Origin: an uncultured Thermoleophilia bacterium | GTDB taxonomy: Bacteria > Actinomycetota > Thermoleophilia > UBA2241 | Length of the DNA stretch: 16,474 nucleotides | Assembly: GCA_903921965.1 (NCBI GenBank) | Contig: CAIXSE010000533.1 | Location: 1 to 16,474, forward strand | Direction: 5' to 3' | Shown here: one piece after another, positions 1-7,227 of the stretch | Layout of the letters: every line of letters starts with the position of its first letter | Numbering within the stretch: the first letter of the stretch is position 1 | Position numbers and translations under genes: made by a program | The notes under the pieces: model-generated | Databases searched by the model: none | What the model saw: only the letters and a program-made list of their open reading frames with translations | What the model was told of the DNA's origin: nothing

Positions 1-611
1 GCCGTCACGTACCCGGCGACCTCGCCCGGCATCTGCAGCTCGAAGAGCAGCTCCGGGCGCAGGTTGAACTCGTCGAACAGCGCCGGGTCCCACGTCCAGG
101 CGTCGGTGTCGACCGGCCACTGCAGCAGGATGGAGTTGGCGAAGCTGTCGCGGAACTCGCCGGTGAAGCGCTGCGTCATGTAGCCCGACGACGTCGTGGC
201 CCAGGCCAGCTCGGGGTTGTGGGGCAGCCACGGCTGGTAGGCGCGCGTGTCCATCCAGCTCATCACCGGCTCCAGGAGCGAGCCGTCGGCCCTCAGGAAG
301 GCCTTGCAGCAGCGGATGGTGCACAGGCCGACCCCGAGGATCTCGGACGGGTCGCCGGGGAAGGCCGCCATCGCCTCGCGGCTGGCGGCCACGACGGCGT
401 CCCACAGGTCGTCGTCGGGGTGCTCGACGATGCCCGGTTCGGGCCGGCTGAAGGGGCGCAGCACCTGCCGGCCCTGGCACACCACGTTGCCCTGCAGGTC
501 GTAGACGACGACCTTGGCGCTCTGCGTGCCCTCGTCGACGCCGATCAGGTACTTGCCGGCGGGCTTCCCGGCTGCGCCGCCCCCGCCGTCCGTGCCGGCC
601 GCGTCCCCCAT
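1..611 (-). CDS. FGGY-family carbohydrate kinase, N-terminal part (gene runs off the left edge)
   Basis: Only the first 203 codons are present; the gene continues past the left edge. FGGY kinases phosphorylate sugars or polyols with ATP in the cytoplasm. The protein begins with a Gly/Ala-rich stretch, then KYLIGVDEGTQSAKVVVYD, the first phosphate-binding strand of the actin-like ATPase fold, with the usual GxDxGT pattern near residues 24-29. Further on are EHPDDDLWDAV and a SWMDTRA segment that matches the substrate-side WxDxRA motif of xylulokinase-like members. The start could be ATG at 611 or GTG at 620; the GTG would overlap the TGA of the upstream dehydrogenase by 4 nt, which indicates translational coupling. 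The partner dehydrogenase suggests a sugar or sugar-acid pathway, but the substrate cannot be read from this half. It could be a xylulokinase, fuculokinase or erythritol kinase type. Confidence 0.85.
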   Translation of the reverse strand, partial: MGDAAGTDGGGGAAGKPAGKYLIGVDEGTQSAKVVVYDLQGNVVCQGRQVLRPFSRPEPGIVEHPDDDLWDAVVAASREAMAAFPGDPSEILGVGLCTIRCCKAFLRADGSLLEPVMSWMDTRAYQPWLPHNPELAWATTSSGYMTQRFTGEFRDSFANSILLQWPVDTDAWTWDPALFDEFNLRPELLFELQMPGEVAGYVT

Positions 612-616
612 CGCCG

Positions 617-1393
617 TCACCGGACCAGGTAGCCGCCGTCGACGGCCAGGATGTGCCCGTTCACGTAGTCCGACGCCCGGCTCGCCAGGAAGACGGTGGT
701 CCCCATGAGGTCGGCCACGTCGCCCCAGCGGCCGGCCGGGATGTGGTCGAGCACGCGCTGGTTCCGCGCCGGGTCGCTGCGCGTGGCCGTCGTGATCTCG
801 GTCGCGTAGTAGCCCGGGGCGATGCCGTTGACCTGGATGCCGTACTGGGCGAGCTCGTCGCAGTACGCCTTGGTGAACCCGGCGATGCCGTGCTTGGTGG
901 CCGAGTACGCCGACGACCACTGGCCGCCCAGGAACGAGAACATCGAGCAGATGTTGACGATCTTGCCGGAGCGCTGCGGGATCATGACCTTGGCCGCCTC
1001 GTGGCCCATCTCGAAGGCGGCCGTGAGGTTCACCGCCACGGTGGCGTCCCACATCTCGCGGCCGAACTCCAGGACTGACGCCATGGGGCAGATGCCGGCG
1101 CTGTTCACGAGGATGTCGAGCGAGCCGAGCTGGTCGACGCAGGCGGCGACGACCTCGGCGGGCACGCCCGGCTTCGTGATGTCGGCCTTCATGAACGCGT
1201 AGCGGCCGCCGCGCTCCTCGACGAGCGGGCCGGTGGTGCCGTCGTCGGCCATGATGCTCGGCACGAAGATGCTCGCGCCGGCCGCGGCCAGCGCCACGGT
1301 GAAGGCCTGGCCGAGTCCGGTGTTGCCGCCGGTGACGATGGCGTTCTTCCCCCGCAGGGAGAAGAAGTCCATCGTGAAGTCGCTGATCTCCAT
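617..1393 (-). CDS. KduD-like short-chain dehydrogenase/reductase
   Basis: A 258-residue classical SDR, the normal length for the family. Visible motifs: cofactor loop TGGNTGLG (21-28), NSAG (97-100, Asn-Ser in place of the common Asn-Asn), Asn122, Ser150, and the catalytic YSATK (Tyr163, Lys167). The NxIAPGYYAT, IPAGRWG, DLMG and SDYVNG segments and the final VDGGYLVR closely follow KduD, the 2-deoxy-D-gluconate 3-dehydrogenase (5-keto-4-deoxyuronate pathway). The exact substrate is inferred from this resemblance only. I chose ATG 1393 rather than the longer in-frame start at 1462 because the extra 23 residues are Arg/Gly-rich and unlike the family, and because GGAGCGGAGC precedes 1393. A promoter lies just upstream (1450-1478), so this gene and the kinase that overlaps its stop probably form their own transcript. 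Confidence 0.9.
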   Translation of the reverse strand: MEISDFTMDFFSLRGKNAIVTGGNTGLGQAFTVALAAAGASIFVPSIMADDGTTGPLVEERGGRYAFMKADITKPGVPAEVVAACVDQLGSLDILVNSAGICPMASVLEFGREMWDATVAVNLTAAFEMGHEAAKVMIPQRSGKIVNICSMFSFLGGQWSSAYSATKHGIAGFTKAYCDELAQYGIQVNGIAPGYYATEITTATRSDPARNQRVLDHIPAGRWGDVADLMGTTVFLASRASDYVNGHILAVDGGYLVR

Positions 1394-1449
1394 GCTCCGC
1401 TCCGTCCGTGGCTCCGCGCGTCGGCCCCTCCGGCCGCGCGCCGCGCCTG

Positions 1450-1478
1450 AGTATTCGTTCACAAGTTCATCGGGTCAA
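1450..1478 (-). promoter_or_regulatory. Sigma-70-type promoter for the SDR-kinase unit
   Basis: On the minus strand TTGACC (1478-1473) is followed after exactly 17 nt by AATACT (1455-1450). The predicted transcript start near 1443 gives a leader of about 50 nt before ATG 1393. The fit to consensus is 5/6 for the -35 and 4/6 for the -10. No RNA data are available. Confidence 0.5.
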
Positions 1479-1483
1479 GCAAG

Positions 1484-1504
1484 CGACAGAACATCCTTCT
1501 GTCG
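1484..1504. promoter_or_regulatory. Perfect 8-bp inverted repeat upstream of the SDR promoter
   Basis: CGACAGAA-catcc-TTCTGTCG is a perfect inverted repeat in the 236-nt gap between the reductase stop (1630) and the SDR start (1393). It sits 5 nt upstream of the predicted -35, a usual place for an activator or repressor site. On RNA it could also fold as a short hairpin ending the upstream transcript, but only a few T residues follow it. The rest of this gap shows nothing I can name. Confidence 0.4.
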
Positions 1505-1629
1505 TGGCGCCGTCGATGCGAATGTCACGCCGTCCGGCACGAGGCTACTGCCCATGATGCGTGCCCGGCGTCCGCACCCGCGCGGCGGCCTGCCGGGTCA
1601 CTGAGGGCGGCTGCTGCTCGTCCGCCGCC

Positions 1630-2550
1630 TCACTCGGGCTCGAGCTCGTCGGGGAACCCCGGCGCGCGCAGGTCGGTGCCGCAGGCGTCCTCCAGCAGCT
1701 TCACGATCATCGTGGACTGGGCGCCGCCGCCGTAGGTGGCGCGGCCGCGCACGAAGGCCTGCTCGGTGGCGCTCGCGAGGTCGAGCGGCACGTCCCACGC
1801 GCGGCCCATCATGTGCGCGAAGTGCAGGTCCTTGCGGGCCAGGTCCATCGTGAAGTTGATGTTGTAGCTGCCGTTCAGGATCAGCTGGCCCTCGGTCTCG
1901 TGCACGAAGCTGTTGCCGGAGCTCGCCTTGATGATCTCCCAGGCGAGCCCCAGGTCGATGCCGCCCTTCTTGGCCAGCATCAGGGCCTCGCCGTCGGCCA
2001 CGAGGTGGATGAAGGCGAGCATGTTGGTGATGACCTTGATGATCGACGCCTTGCCGAGCTCGCCGACGTAGAACACGCGGCCGCCCATGGCGTCGAAGGC
2101 CGCCTTGTGCTTCTCGTACACCTCGGGCTTGCCGCCGACCAGCACGGTGATCATCCCGGCGGCGGCGCGGTGCACGCCGCCGGTCACCGGCGACTCGAGC
2201 GTCTCGACGCCGCGCGCGGCACCGAGGGCGGCGAGGCGCTGGATGTTGGCGGCGTCGTTGGTGCTCATCTCGATCCAGGTACCGCCCGGGGCGAGGCTCT
2301 CGAGCACCCCGCCCTCGCCGCCCACGACCGCGTCGACCGCCTCGGGCGAGGGCAGGCACGTGATGACGGTGTCGGACGCCGCGGCCAGCTCCGCGAGGGA
2401 GTCGGCGCAGACGGCACCGGCCTTCTCCAGGTCGATCGCGCACGTCCTGTCGATGTCGTACACAGTCAGTGGGAACCCGGCCTTGAGCAGGCTGCCTGCG
2501 AGGTGTTTGCCGAGGGCGCCGAGCCCGACGTAGCCGATCCTGAGCGTCAT
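1630..2550 (-). CDS. 3-hydroxyisobutyrate dehydrogenase-family NAD(P)-dependent reductase
   Basis: A 306-residue beta-hydroxyacid dehydrogenase, the usual family length. It starts with the dinucleotide-binding GYVGLGALG (6-14). The substrate loop ESPVTGG (119-125) matches the family's DxPVSGG signature. The catalytic lysine is Lys172 in KVITN with Asn176 four residues on, and Lys240 in ARKDL is the second conserved lysine. Members oxidise 3-hydroxyisobutyrate or reduce tartronate semialdehyde (GarR/GlxR); I cannot decide the substrate. ATG 2550 is chosen because GGAGGAGG lies 8 nt upstream and family homology begins there; the reading frame stays open far upstream only because of base composition. 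It lies 53 nt downstream of the MttB-like gene and is probably in its operon, suggesting it handles a product of the demethylated compound. Confidence 0.88.
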   Translation of the reverse strand: MTLRIGYVGLGALGKHLAGSLLKAGFPLTVYDIDRTCAIDLEKAGAVCADSLAELAAASDTVITCLPSPEAVDAVVGGEGGVLESLAPGGTWIEMSTNDAANIQRLAALGAARGVETLESPVTGGVHRAAAGMITVLVGGKPEVYEKHKAAFDAMGGRVFYVGELGKASIIKVITNMLAFIHLVADGEALMLAKKGGIDLGLAWEIIKASSGNSFVHETEGQLILNGSYNINFTMDLARKDLHFAHMMGRAWDVPLDLASATEQAFVRGRATYGGGAQSTMIVKLLEDACGTDLRAPGFPDELEPE

Positions 2551-2570
2551 GTGCTGTGCCTCCTCCGTGA

Positions 2571-2593
2571 CGCGCGCGGCGCGGCCGCGCGCG
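2571..2593 (-). repeat. GC hairpin between the MttB-like and reductase genes
   Basis: A 9-bp stem CGCGCGCGG / CCGCGCGCG with a 5-nt loop lies in the 53-nt gap between the two genes. No T-run follows it, so a full terminator is unlikely. It may dampen read-through or mark an RNA processing point. Such stems also arise by chance in DNA of this composition. Confidence 0.35.
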
Positions 2594-2603
2594 GTCGTGT
2601 GAG

Positions 2604-4055
2604 TCAGGCGCGCCGTGCGCGGCGCGCCGTGTCCTCGTCCACGCGGCAGATCGCCGCGAGCTCGTCCAGCCGGGAGCCGTCGACGTACGGCTCCCGCAGC
2701 GCGTGCGCGGCGAGCAGCGCCTCCACGCGCCCGCACGCGTCGTCGTACTCGGTCGTGCCCTGCTCCGCCCACTTGTCGTAGGAGAGCCTGTTCGACAGCG
2801 CCGGCAGGTGGTGCTCGCCGGCGCGGATGCGCTTCGCCGTCTCCTTCTGGCTCAGGAAGGAGCCGCCGGGCCCGGCCTTGGCGATGGCCTCGCCGCCCAG
2901 CGTGGCCTGCGAGACCTCGACCGGCCGGCTCAGGCGGCGCAGCATGCCGGCCGTCTCGTTGTCGATCACGCACTGCGGCAGCGACATCGTGTTGTGCGAG
3001 TCGAGCAGGCCCCAGCCGGTGACGATGTCGGGGCCGGCGGCGCAGACGGTCGCGGCCTTGACGGCCTTCTCGTAGCCGGCCTGCAGGTGCAGGTGCCGGG
3101 CGTCGGTCGAGAAGCCCGGGCACAGCACCGGCACGCCGATGTGGTGGCCGACCTCGGTGGCCATCGCCGCCATGAGGCCCGCCTCGACGGAGCCCAGGGC
3201 GAAGGTCGTCTGGCGCATGTCGAGGACCGCGGAGCCGAAGCAGAAGATGACGGGCGCGCCGGGCGCGGCGACCTGCAGCGCGGTCGCGATGCCGAGGAAC
3301 TCGGCGAGGCCCTGGGCGACGGTGCCCGCCAGCGTGACCGGCGAGGTCGCGCCCGCCACCGCCATCGAGTACACCTTGACCGGCACGCCGTGGCGGGACA
3401 GGGCGACGTGCACGTCGAGGATGCCGCCGTCGACCTGGAGCGGCGAGGCCGCGGTGACGACGGTGGAGATGCGCGGGCGGGCGCGGAAGCGCTCGAGGTC
3501 GCCCGCCATCGCTTCGCAGAGCCGCACGACGGCGTCGACCTCGGTGGGGCAGTCGACGAACGTGACGTGCTTGCGCGTCTCCGTGAGCAGCGTGAAGTAC
3601 TCGGTGAGCTCGCGGCGCTCGAGCGGCACGTCGGTCGCGCTGACCTGCGTCCACATGATGTCGAGCTCGGGCAGCTCGTCGTTCAGGGCCGTGCCCTCGC
3701 GCACGTCCTGCAGTGTGCTGGCGCGGCGCTCGCCGGTGCGGAAGTCGAGCGTCTTGGCGACGCACCCGCTGGGCGCGAAGTGGAACGGCTCGCCCTCGTC
3801 CAGCACCGCGTCGTCGGCCTCGGTGAGGCCGGCCATGACGATCCGGCGCGGGGAAGCGCCGATGGCCCACCTGACGAGCTCGCGCGGAAAGCGGACGAGG
3901 CCGGTGGCCTCGTCGACCGCCGCGCCGCGCTCCGCGAGCAGCGGCAGCGCCGCCGAGCCCGCGAAGCGCATGCCGACCTCGGCGAGCAGGCCGAGAGCCT
4001 GCTCGACGATCGCGTCCTTCTCGGACGCGTCCAGCCACGTCGTGTGCGCTCTCAT
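2604..4055 (-). CDS. MttB-superfamily corrinoid methyltransferase without pyrrolysine
   Basis: A 483-residue protein of the trimethylamine methyltransferase (MttB/COG5598) superfamily, which moves a methyl group from an amine to the Co(I) of a corrinoid protein. It can be followed along its length against archaeal MttB: FHFAPSGCVAKTLDF (91-105), VYSMAVAGATSPVTLAGT (228-245), and GFSTDAR (314-320), the segment where MttB has Gly-Thr-Pyl-Ser-Asp-Ala-Lys. Here Ser316 occupies the pyrrolysine position and the frame has no TAG. Members without pyrrolysine that are characterised demethylate quaternary amines such as glycine betaine, proline betaine, carnitine or gamma-butyrobetaine, so a quaternary amine is the best inferred substrate. 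ATG 4055 is preferred over GTG 4127 because family homology starts near it and GGGAG motifs precede it; GTG 4127 lies inside the operator-like repeat. The gene probably leads the left operon. Confidence 0.9.
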   Translation of the reverse strand: MRAHTTWLDASEKDAIVEQALGLLAEVGMRFAGSAALPLLAERGAAVDEATGLVRFPRELVRWAIGASPRRIVMAGLTEADDAVLDEGEPFHFAPSGCVAKTLDFRTGERRASTLQDVREGTALNDELPELDIMWTQVSATDVPLERRELTEYFTLLTETRKHVTFVDCPTEVDAVVRLCEAMAGDLERFRARPRISTVVTAASPLQVDGGILDVHVALSRHGVPVKVYSMAVAGATSPVTLAGTVAQGLAEFLGIATALQVAAPGAPVIFCFGSAVLDMRQTTFALGSVEAGLMAAMATEVGHHIGVPVLCPGFSTDARHLHLQAGYEKAVKAATVCAAGPDIVTGWGLLDSHNTMSLPQCVIDNETAGMLRRLSRPVEVSQATLGGEAIAKAGPGGSFLSQKETAKRIRAGEHHLPALSNRLSYDKWAEQGTTEYDDACGRVEALLAAHALREPYVDGSRLDELAAICRVDEDTARRARRA

Positions 4056-4212
4056 CTCCCGTACTCTCCCGTCGCCGTGTGCGGTCCCGCGCCGGGACGC
4101 GACATCCCGGCCGGCAGACTCTATCACGCTAATTGACCGGTCGATTAGTTCTCACGAGCCGGCCGTCGTCCTCGTCCGGCTGTGGTCGACACGGGCGCGA
4201 GCCTGCGATTAG
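4056..4212. other. Divergent intergenic region between the MttB-like gene and lasso B2
   Basis: This gap of 157 nt holds copy 1 of the 23-bp operator-like repeat (4127-4149), most of a promoter-like element for B2 (4184-4215) and a small hairpin in the MttB-like leader (GTCCCG-cgc-CGGGAC, 4084-4098). I found no convincing -35/-10 pair for the minus-strand gene. Confidence 0.5.
4127..4149. promoter_or_regulatory. Operator-like palindrome, copy 1 (identical to 14777-14799)
   Basis: The core TAATTGACCGGTCGATTA is a near-perfect palindrome (one mismatched pair) of the length and symmetry typical of TetR-family operators. It is identical over 23 nt to the sequence at 14777-14799. It lies 72 nt upstream of the MttB-like start and 64 nt upstream of lasso B2, so it could act on either or both. 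No regulator gene is in the window, so the TetR assignment is inference. Confidence 0.7.
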
Positions 4213-4215
4213 ATG
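4184..4215 (+). promoter_or_regulatory. Promoter-like element at the start of lasso B2 (shared with 5408-5439)
   Basis: GGTCGACAC followed by TTAGATG with identical spacing also occurs at 5408-5439; in both, the final ATG is the called start codon. Read as a promoter it is TCGACA-N17-TTAGAT, with 5/6 fit at -35 and a weak -10. If it is a real promoter, the transcript would begin a few nt inside the called gene and true translation would start slightly downstream (leaderless or from an alternative codon). It could instead be a protein-binding site. Confidence 0.4.
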
Positions 4216-4821
4216 ACCTCCTTGAACGACGTCGATGCGATAGCGGACTCCGCGTGCGCCTTCCGGTCCGGCCGCGTGCTCGGTACCGTTCTCCGCAAGT
4301 CGCGCTCGTGGCGCGCGAAGCCGCCTGCGGAGAAGGCCCTGATCCCCGTGGCCTTCGCGCTGCTCGGCGCGTCCCGGGCGGCGCTCCTCGTCGTGCCCTT
4401 CCGCCGCATCGCGCCGCTGCTGGGAGAGGACCTCGGGACGGCGGCCGTGGTGCCGCTGGCGGGTGAGCGGGAGGTCGCGCGCGCCCGGGCGGTCGCGCGC
4501 GCCGTCGAGACGGCGGCCCGGTACGCGCCCTGGCAGTCGCGGTGTCTCGCGCGCGCGATGACCGCGCGGGTCCTTCTCGGGGGCGCGGGCGTGCCGTACG
4601 CGCTGTTCCTCGGCGTGGCGAGAGCGGACGACGCCGACCTGCGGGCGCACGCGTGGGTCTGTGCCGGACCGGTGGGCGTCACCGGCGGCCGGCCGTTCGG
4701 CCGGTTCGCCGTCGTGGGCACGTTCGTCCCGCGGGCCTTCGCGCGCGCGTCGGGGCTTGCTCCCCGGACGTTGTGCCCGGACGCTCTGCCTGCCGATCCC
4801 GTGCGCTGGGGTGACGTGTGA
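4213..4821 (+). CDS. Lasso peptide leader peptidase B2 (transglutaminase-like cysteine protease)
   Basis: A 202-residue protein of the lasso B2 family (transglutaminase-like fold), which cuts the leader from the precursor once the RRE protein B1 has delivered it. The diagnostic block is [20 protein letters not shown] (103-122) with the nucleophile Cys111, then [14 protein letters not shown] and [10 protein letters not shown] with catalytic His146. The third triad residue is less clear: the acidic residue often seen right after HAWV is Cys150 here. The N-terminal 45-60 stretch is hydrophobic, as in many B2 proteins. No good ribosome site precedes ATG 4213; the ATG forms part of a promoter-like motif, so the true start may be slightly downstream. 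Its stop overlaps the GTG of the next gene by 4 nt. B1 is about 9 kb away in this cluster, an unusual separation. Confidence 0.88.
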   Translation: MTSLNDVDAIADSACAFRSGRVLGTVLRKSRSWRAKPPAEKALIPVAFALLGASRAALLVVPFRRIAPLLGEDLGTAAVVPLAGEREVARARAVARAVETAARYAPWQSRCLARAMTARVLLGGAGVPYALFLGVARADDADLRAHAWVCAGPVGVTGGRPFGRFAVVGTFVPRAFARASGLAPRTLCPDALPADPVRWGDV

Positions 4822-5384
4822 CGGCGCGGCGCCCCGCGGACTGCCCGTCCGCCTTCGTGGTGTGGTTCACCGGTCTGTCGGGCTCGGGCAAGACGACCGT
4901 GGCCCGGGCCGTCCAGGCCGAGCTGGCGGACCTCGGCGTGAGTGCGACGGTCCTCGACGGCGACGACGTCCGGCGCGGTCTGTGCGCCGACCTCGGCTTC
5001 AGCGCGGCCGATCGCACCGAGAACGTGCGCCGGGTGGCCGAGGTCGCCAGGCTCTTCGTGGAGTCGGGGCGGGTGGTGCTGACCGCACTCATCTCCCCGC
5101 TCGAGGAGGACCGTGCCGCGGCCCGTGCCCGCTTCGCCCCGGGCACGTTCGTGGAGGCCTTCTGCGCCGCTCCGCTCGAGGTCTGCGAGCGGCGCGATCC
5201 CAAGGGCCTGTACAAGCGGGCGCGCGCGGAGGAGCTCGCCGACTTCACCGGGGTGTCCGCGCCGTACGAGGCGCCGCGCCGCCCCGAGGTCGTCGTGGAC
5301 ACGTACCGGCTGACGGAGCGGGAGTCCGCGCGCGCCGTCCTGACCTGCCTCGCGGACAGGGGGCTCCTCCCTCCCGGGGCGTGA
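4818..5384 (+). CDS. cysC: Adenylylsulfate (APS) kinase, CysC-like
   Basis: A 188-residue APS kinase, normal full length for a single-domain CysC. It phosphorylates APS with ATP to make PAPS, the sulfate donor. Visible features: P-loop GLSGSGKTT (19-27), [17 protein letters not shown] (46-62), DRTENVRR (65-72), ISP with Ser93, [10 protein letters not shown] (127-136), and the late FTGVSAPYE. All active-site blocks look intact. The GTG start at 4818 overlaps the B2 stop as GTGA, so the two are translationally coupled. In this context, with a sulfotransferase two genes downstream, it most likely supplies PAPS for a sulfated lasso peptide rather than for assimilation. No ATP sulfurylase is in the window, so APS would come from elsewhere in the cell. 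Confidence 0.92.
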   Translation: MTARRPADCPSAFVVWFTGLSGSGKTTVARAVQAELADLGVSATVLDGDDVRRGLCADLGFSAADRTENVRRVAEVARLFVESGRVVLTALISPLEEDRAAARARFAPGTFVEAFCAAPLEVCERRDPKGLYKRARAEELADFTGVSAPYEAPRRPEVVVDTYRLTERESARAVLTCLADRGLLPPGA

Positions 5385-5407
5385 GGTCCGCGCGCGGGGC
5401 TCCGCGC

Positions 5408-5439
5408 GGTCGACACTGCTTCCCTCATGCAGTTAGATG
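5408..5439 (+). promoter_or_regulatory. Promoter-like element at the start of the peptide kinase gene (shared with 4184-4215)
   Basis: Second copy of the GGTCGACAC...TTAGATG arrangement, with the same 29-nt distance from the first G to the A of the ATG and also sharing TGC three positions before TTAGATG. As a promoter it reads TCGACA-N17-TTAGAT. A transcript from it would start near 5445, where an in-frame GTG lies (5446), so a leaderless message is possible. It lies within the 52-nt gap after cysC. Confidence 0.4.
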
Positions 5440-6372
5440 GTGCGCGTGAGCCCCGACCGCAACGCCGCCCCGACCTACGCCTGCTACGGGCTGACGCTGG
5501 CCAGCGACGTACCGCTGCCCGAGCTCGCCGCGGCCGGGCCGCACGAGCCCGGCCGGGGACCCGACGTACGGATCTCCCGCGGTCCCGTCGGCGGTGAGGG
5601 CCTCGACGGCGGCCGGCAGATCGGCCCCTTCTGCCGGGTCGACGCCGGGCGTCTGTGGCTGCGTGTGCCCGGCGTGGCGCGGTATCTCGTGACCGACGGG
5701 ACGTCGATCGTCGTCGAGGCCGAAGACGGCGCCGACGACGACAGCGTCCGTGCCTTCCTGATGAGCTCGGGCTTCGCCGCGCTGCTGTACCAGCGCGGCC
5801 TCCTCGTCTTCCACGGCAACGCGGTGGGCCTCGGCGACCGTTGCCTCATGTGCCTCGGGCCGTCGGGGGCCGGCAAGTCCACGCTCGCCGCGGCGCTCAT
5901 GATGCGCGGTCACCCGATCCTGGCCGACGACGTCGTACCGGTCGACGACGCCTGCCGGGTGCTCCCCGGGCTGCCGCGGATCAAGCTCTGGGAGGACACG
6001 GCGGAGCAGCTGGACATCTCGACGGAGGGCCTGCGGCGCGTGCGCCCGGTGCTGCGCAAGTACAGCCTGCCGGTCCACGACGCCGTCCCGGCCGTGCCGC
6101 TCACCGTCGGCTGGGTCTACGTGCTCGGTACGCACCAGGCGCCGGACACGCGGATCGAGGCGGTCACCGGCATGGACCGGTTCCGGCCCCTCCGCGACAA
6201 CACCTTCCGCGCGCGCTTCATGGAGGGCATGGAGCTGGAGGCCGAGCACCTGCGGCTCTGCGGGCGGCTGGCAGGGCGCGTCCACCTCGCGCGGGTCACG
6301 CGCCCCGACCACGGCTTCGACATCGAGGACCTCGTCGACAGGATCCTCGACGACGCTGCCGCCAACGCCTGA
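5437..6372 (+). CDS. HPr kinase-like lasso peptide kinase
   Basis: A 311-residue protein with the HPr kinase/phosphorylase fold. P-loop GPSGAGKST is at 141-149, the preceding LLVFHGNAV carries the conserved His126, and ILADDVVPV (161-168) supplies the Walker B-like acidic pair. About 100 N-terminal residues are poorly conserved. HPrK-like enzymes in lasso clusters (the paeninodin kinase type) phosphorylate a serine in the C-terminal tail of the precursor; no PTS HPr protein is nearby. In this window the two precursors share a conserved Thr19-x-Ser21 near the tail end but neither ends in Ser, so the site may differ from paeninodin. The start ATG 5437 has no clear ribosome site; GTG 5446 is an alternative. 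It is followed by the sulfotransferase after 3 nt. Confidence 0.88.
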   Translation: MVRVSPDRNAAPTYACYGLTLASDVPLPELAAAGPHEPGRGPDVRISRGPVGGEGLDGGRQIGPFCRVDAGRLWLRVPGVARYLVTDGTSIVVEAEDGADDDSVRAFLMSSGFAALLYQRGLLVFHGNAVGLGDRCLMCLGPSGAGKSTLAAALMMRGHPILADDVVPVDDACRVLPGLPRIKLWEDTAEQLDISTEGLRRVRPVLRKYSLPVHDAVPAVPLTVGWVYVLGTHQAPDTRIEAVTGMDRFRPLRDNTFRARFMEGMELEAEHLRLCGRLAGRVHLARVTRPDHGFDIEDLVDRILDDAAANA

Positions 6373-6375
6373 GCC

Positions 6376-7227
6376 ATGGGCGGCAACTACTGGCTCGCGT
6401 CGTACCCGAAGTCGGGCAACACCTGGATGCGCGCCTTTGTGCAGAACAGCCGTCTGGGCGCGGAGGTCCCCGCCGACATCAACGAGCTGACGTCCGGGCA
6501 CCACGCCGCGGCGCGGCCGTGGCTCGACGACGTCCTCTGCTTCGCCACGTCCGACCTCTCCGCCGACGAGGTGGAGCGGCTGCGGCCCGTCGTGTGCGAG
6601 TGGATCGCGCAGGCCGAGCCGGTCGGCTACCACAAGATCCACGACGCCTACACGTTCACGGTGGACGGGGTGCCGATCATCGGGCGCGAAGGCACGTACG
6701 GCGCCCTCTACATCATCCGTAACCCGCTGGACGTGGTGCCCTCGGCGGCGCACCACTGGGGCTGCACGCTGGACGAGGCCATAGGACGCCTGGCGGCCCA
6801 CCAGGATCTCGCGGTGTCTCAGCGGTCGCTGCCCACGCAGGTCCGCCAGCGCCTGCTCACCTGGTCGAAGCACGTGCTGAGCTGGGCCGACGCGGCGGAC
6901 CTGCGCGTCATGGTCACCCGGTACGAGGACCTGCTCGGCGACCCGCTGTCCGAGTTCGCGCGCGTGGCCGGGTTCCTCGAGCTTCCGCACGACGAGGAGA
7001 GCGTGCGGCGGGCGGTGCGTTTCAGCAGCTTCGAGGAGCTGTCGCGGCAGGAGGAGCGGACGGGGTTCCGCGAGCGTCCGCAGAGGGCCGACAGGTTCTT
7101 CCGCAGCGGCACCAGCGGGGGGTGGCGCAAGGCTCTCTCGGAGGAGCAGGTCCGCCGCGTCGTCGCCGCCCACGGCGAGGTGATGGAGCGCTTCGGCTAC
7201 CTGGACGCCGCGGGAGACCCGGTGTGA
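6376..7227 (+). CDS. PAPS-dependent sulfotransferase
   Basis: A 283-residue cytosolic-type sulfotransferase. The 5'-phosphosulfate loop is YPKSGNTW (10-17). The 3'-phosphate loop is LYIIRNPLDVVPSAAHHWG (111-129) with Arg115 and Ser123. Near the C-terminus RSGTSGGWRKAL (243-254) stands in for the RKGxxGDWK adenine-loop motif. His89 in YHKIHD is the likely catalytic base. It transfers sulfate from PAPS to a hydroxyl or amine. Here the neighbour cysC provides PAPS, and the candidate acceptors are the precursors: both have Tyr17 (Asp16-Tyr17 in one, Tyr16-Tyr17 in the other) and Ser/Thr-rich tails. A sugar added by a neighbouring glycosyltransferase is another possible acceptor. The ATG lies 3 nt after the kinase stop and the gene's own stop overlaps the next GTG by 3 nt. 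Confidence 0.9.
   Translation: MGGNYWLASYPKSGNTWMRAFVQNSRLGAEVPADINELTSGHHAAARPWLDDVLCFATSDLSADEVERLRPVVCEWIAQAEPVGYHKIHDAYTFTVDGVPIIGREGTYGALYIIRNPLDVVPSAAHHWGCTLDEAIGRLAAHQDLAVSQRSLPTQVRQRLLTWSKHVLSWADAADLRVMVTRYEDLLGDPLSEFARVAGFLELPHDEESVRRAVRFSSFEELSRQEERTGFRERPQRADRFFRSGTSGGWRKALSEEQVRRVVAAHGEVMERFGYLDAAGDPV

Noticed and set aside
1561..2781. 406-codon plus-strand frame, and similar long plus-strand frames up to 4136
   Set aside because: They run antisense to the reductase and MttB-like genes, lack domains and have the biased composition of GC-rich shadow frames.
1630..4038. Apparent 802-codon open frame on the minus strand, as if the reductase were fused to a large N-terminal domain
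   Set aside because: The upstream half is Arg/Ala/Gly-rich shadow sequence of the MttB-like gene in another frame; a strong ribosome site and family homology begin at ATG 2550.
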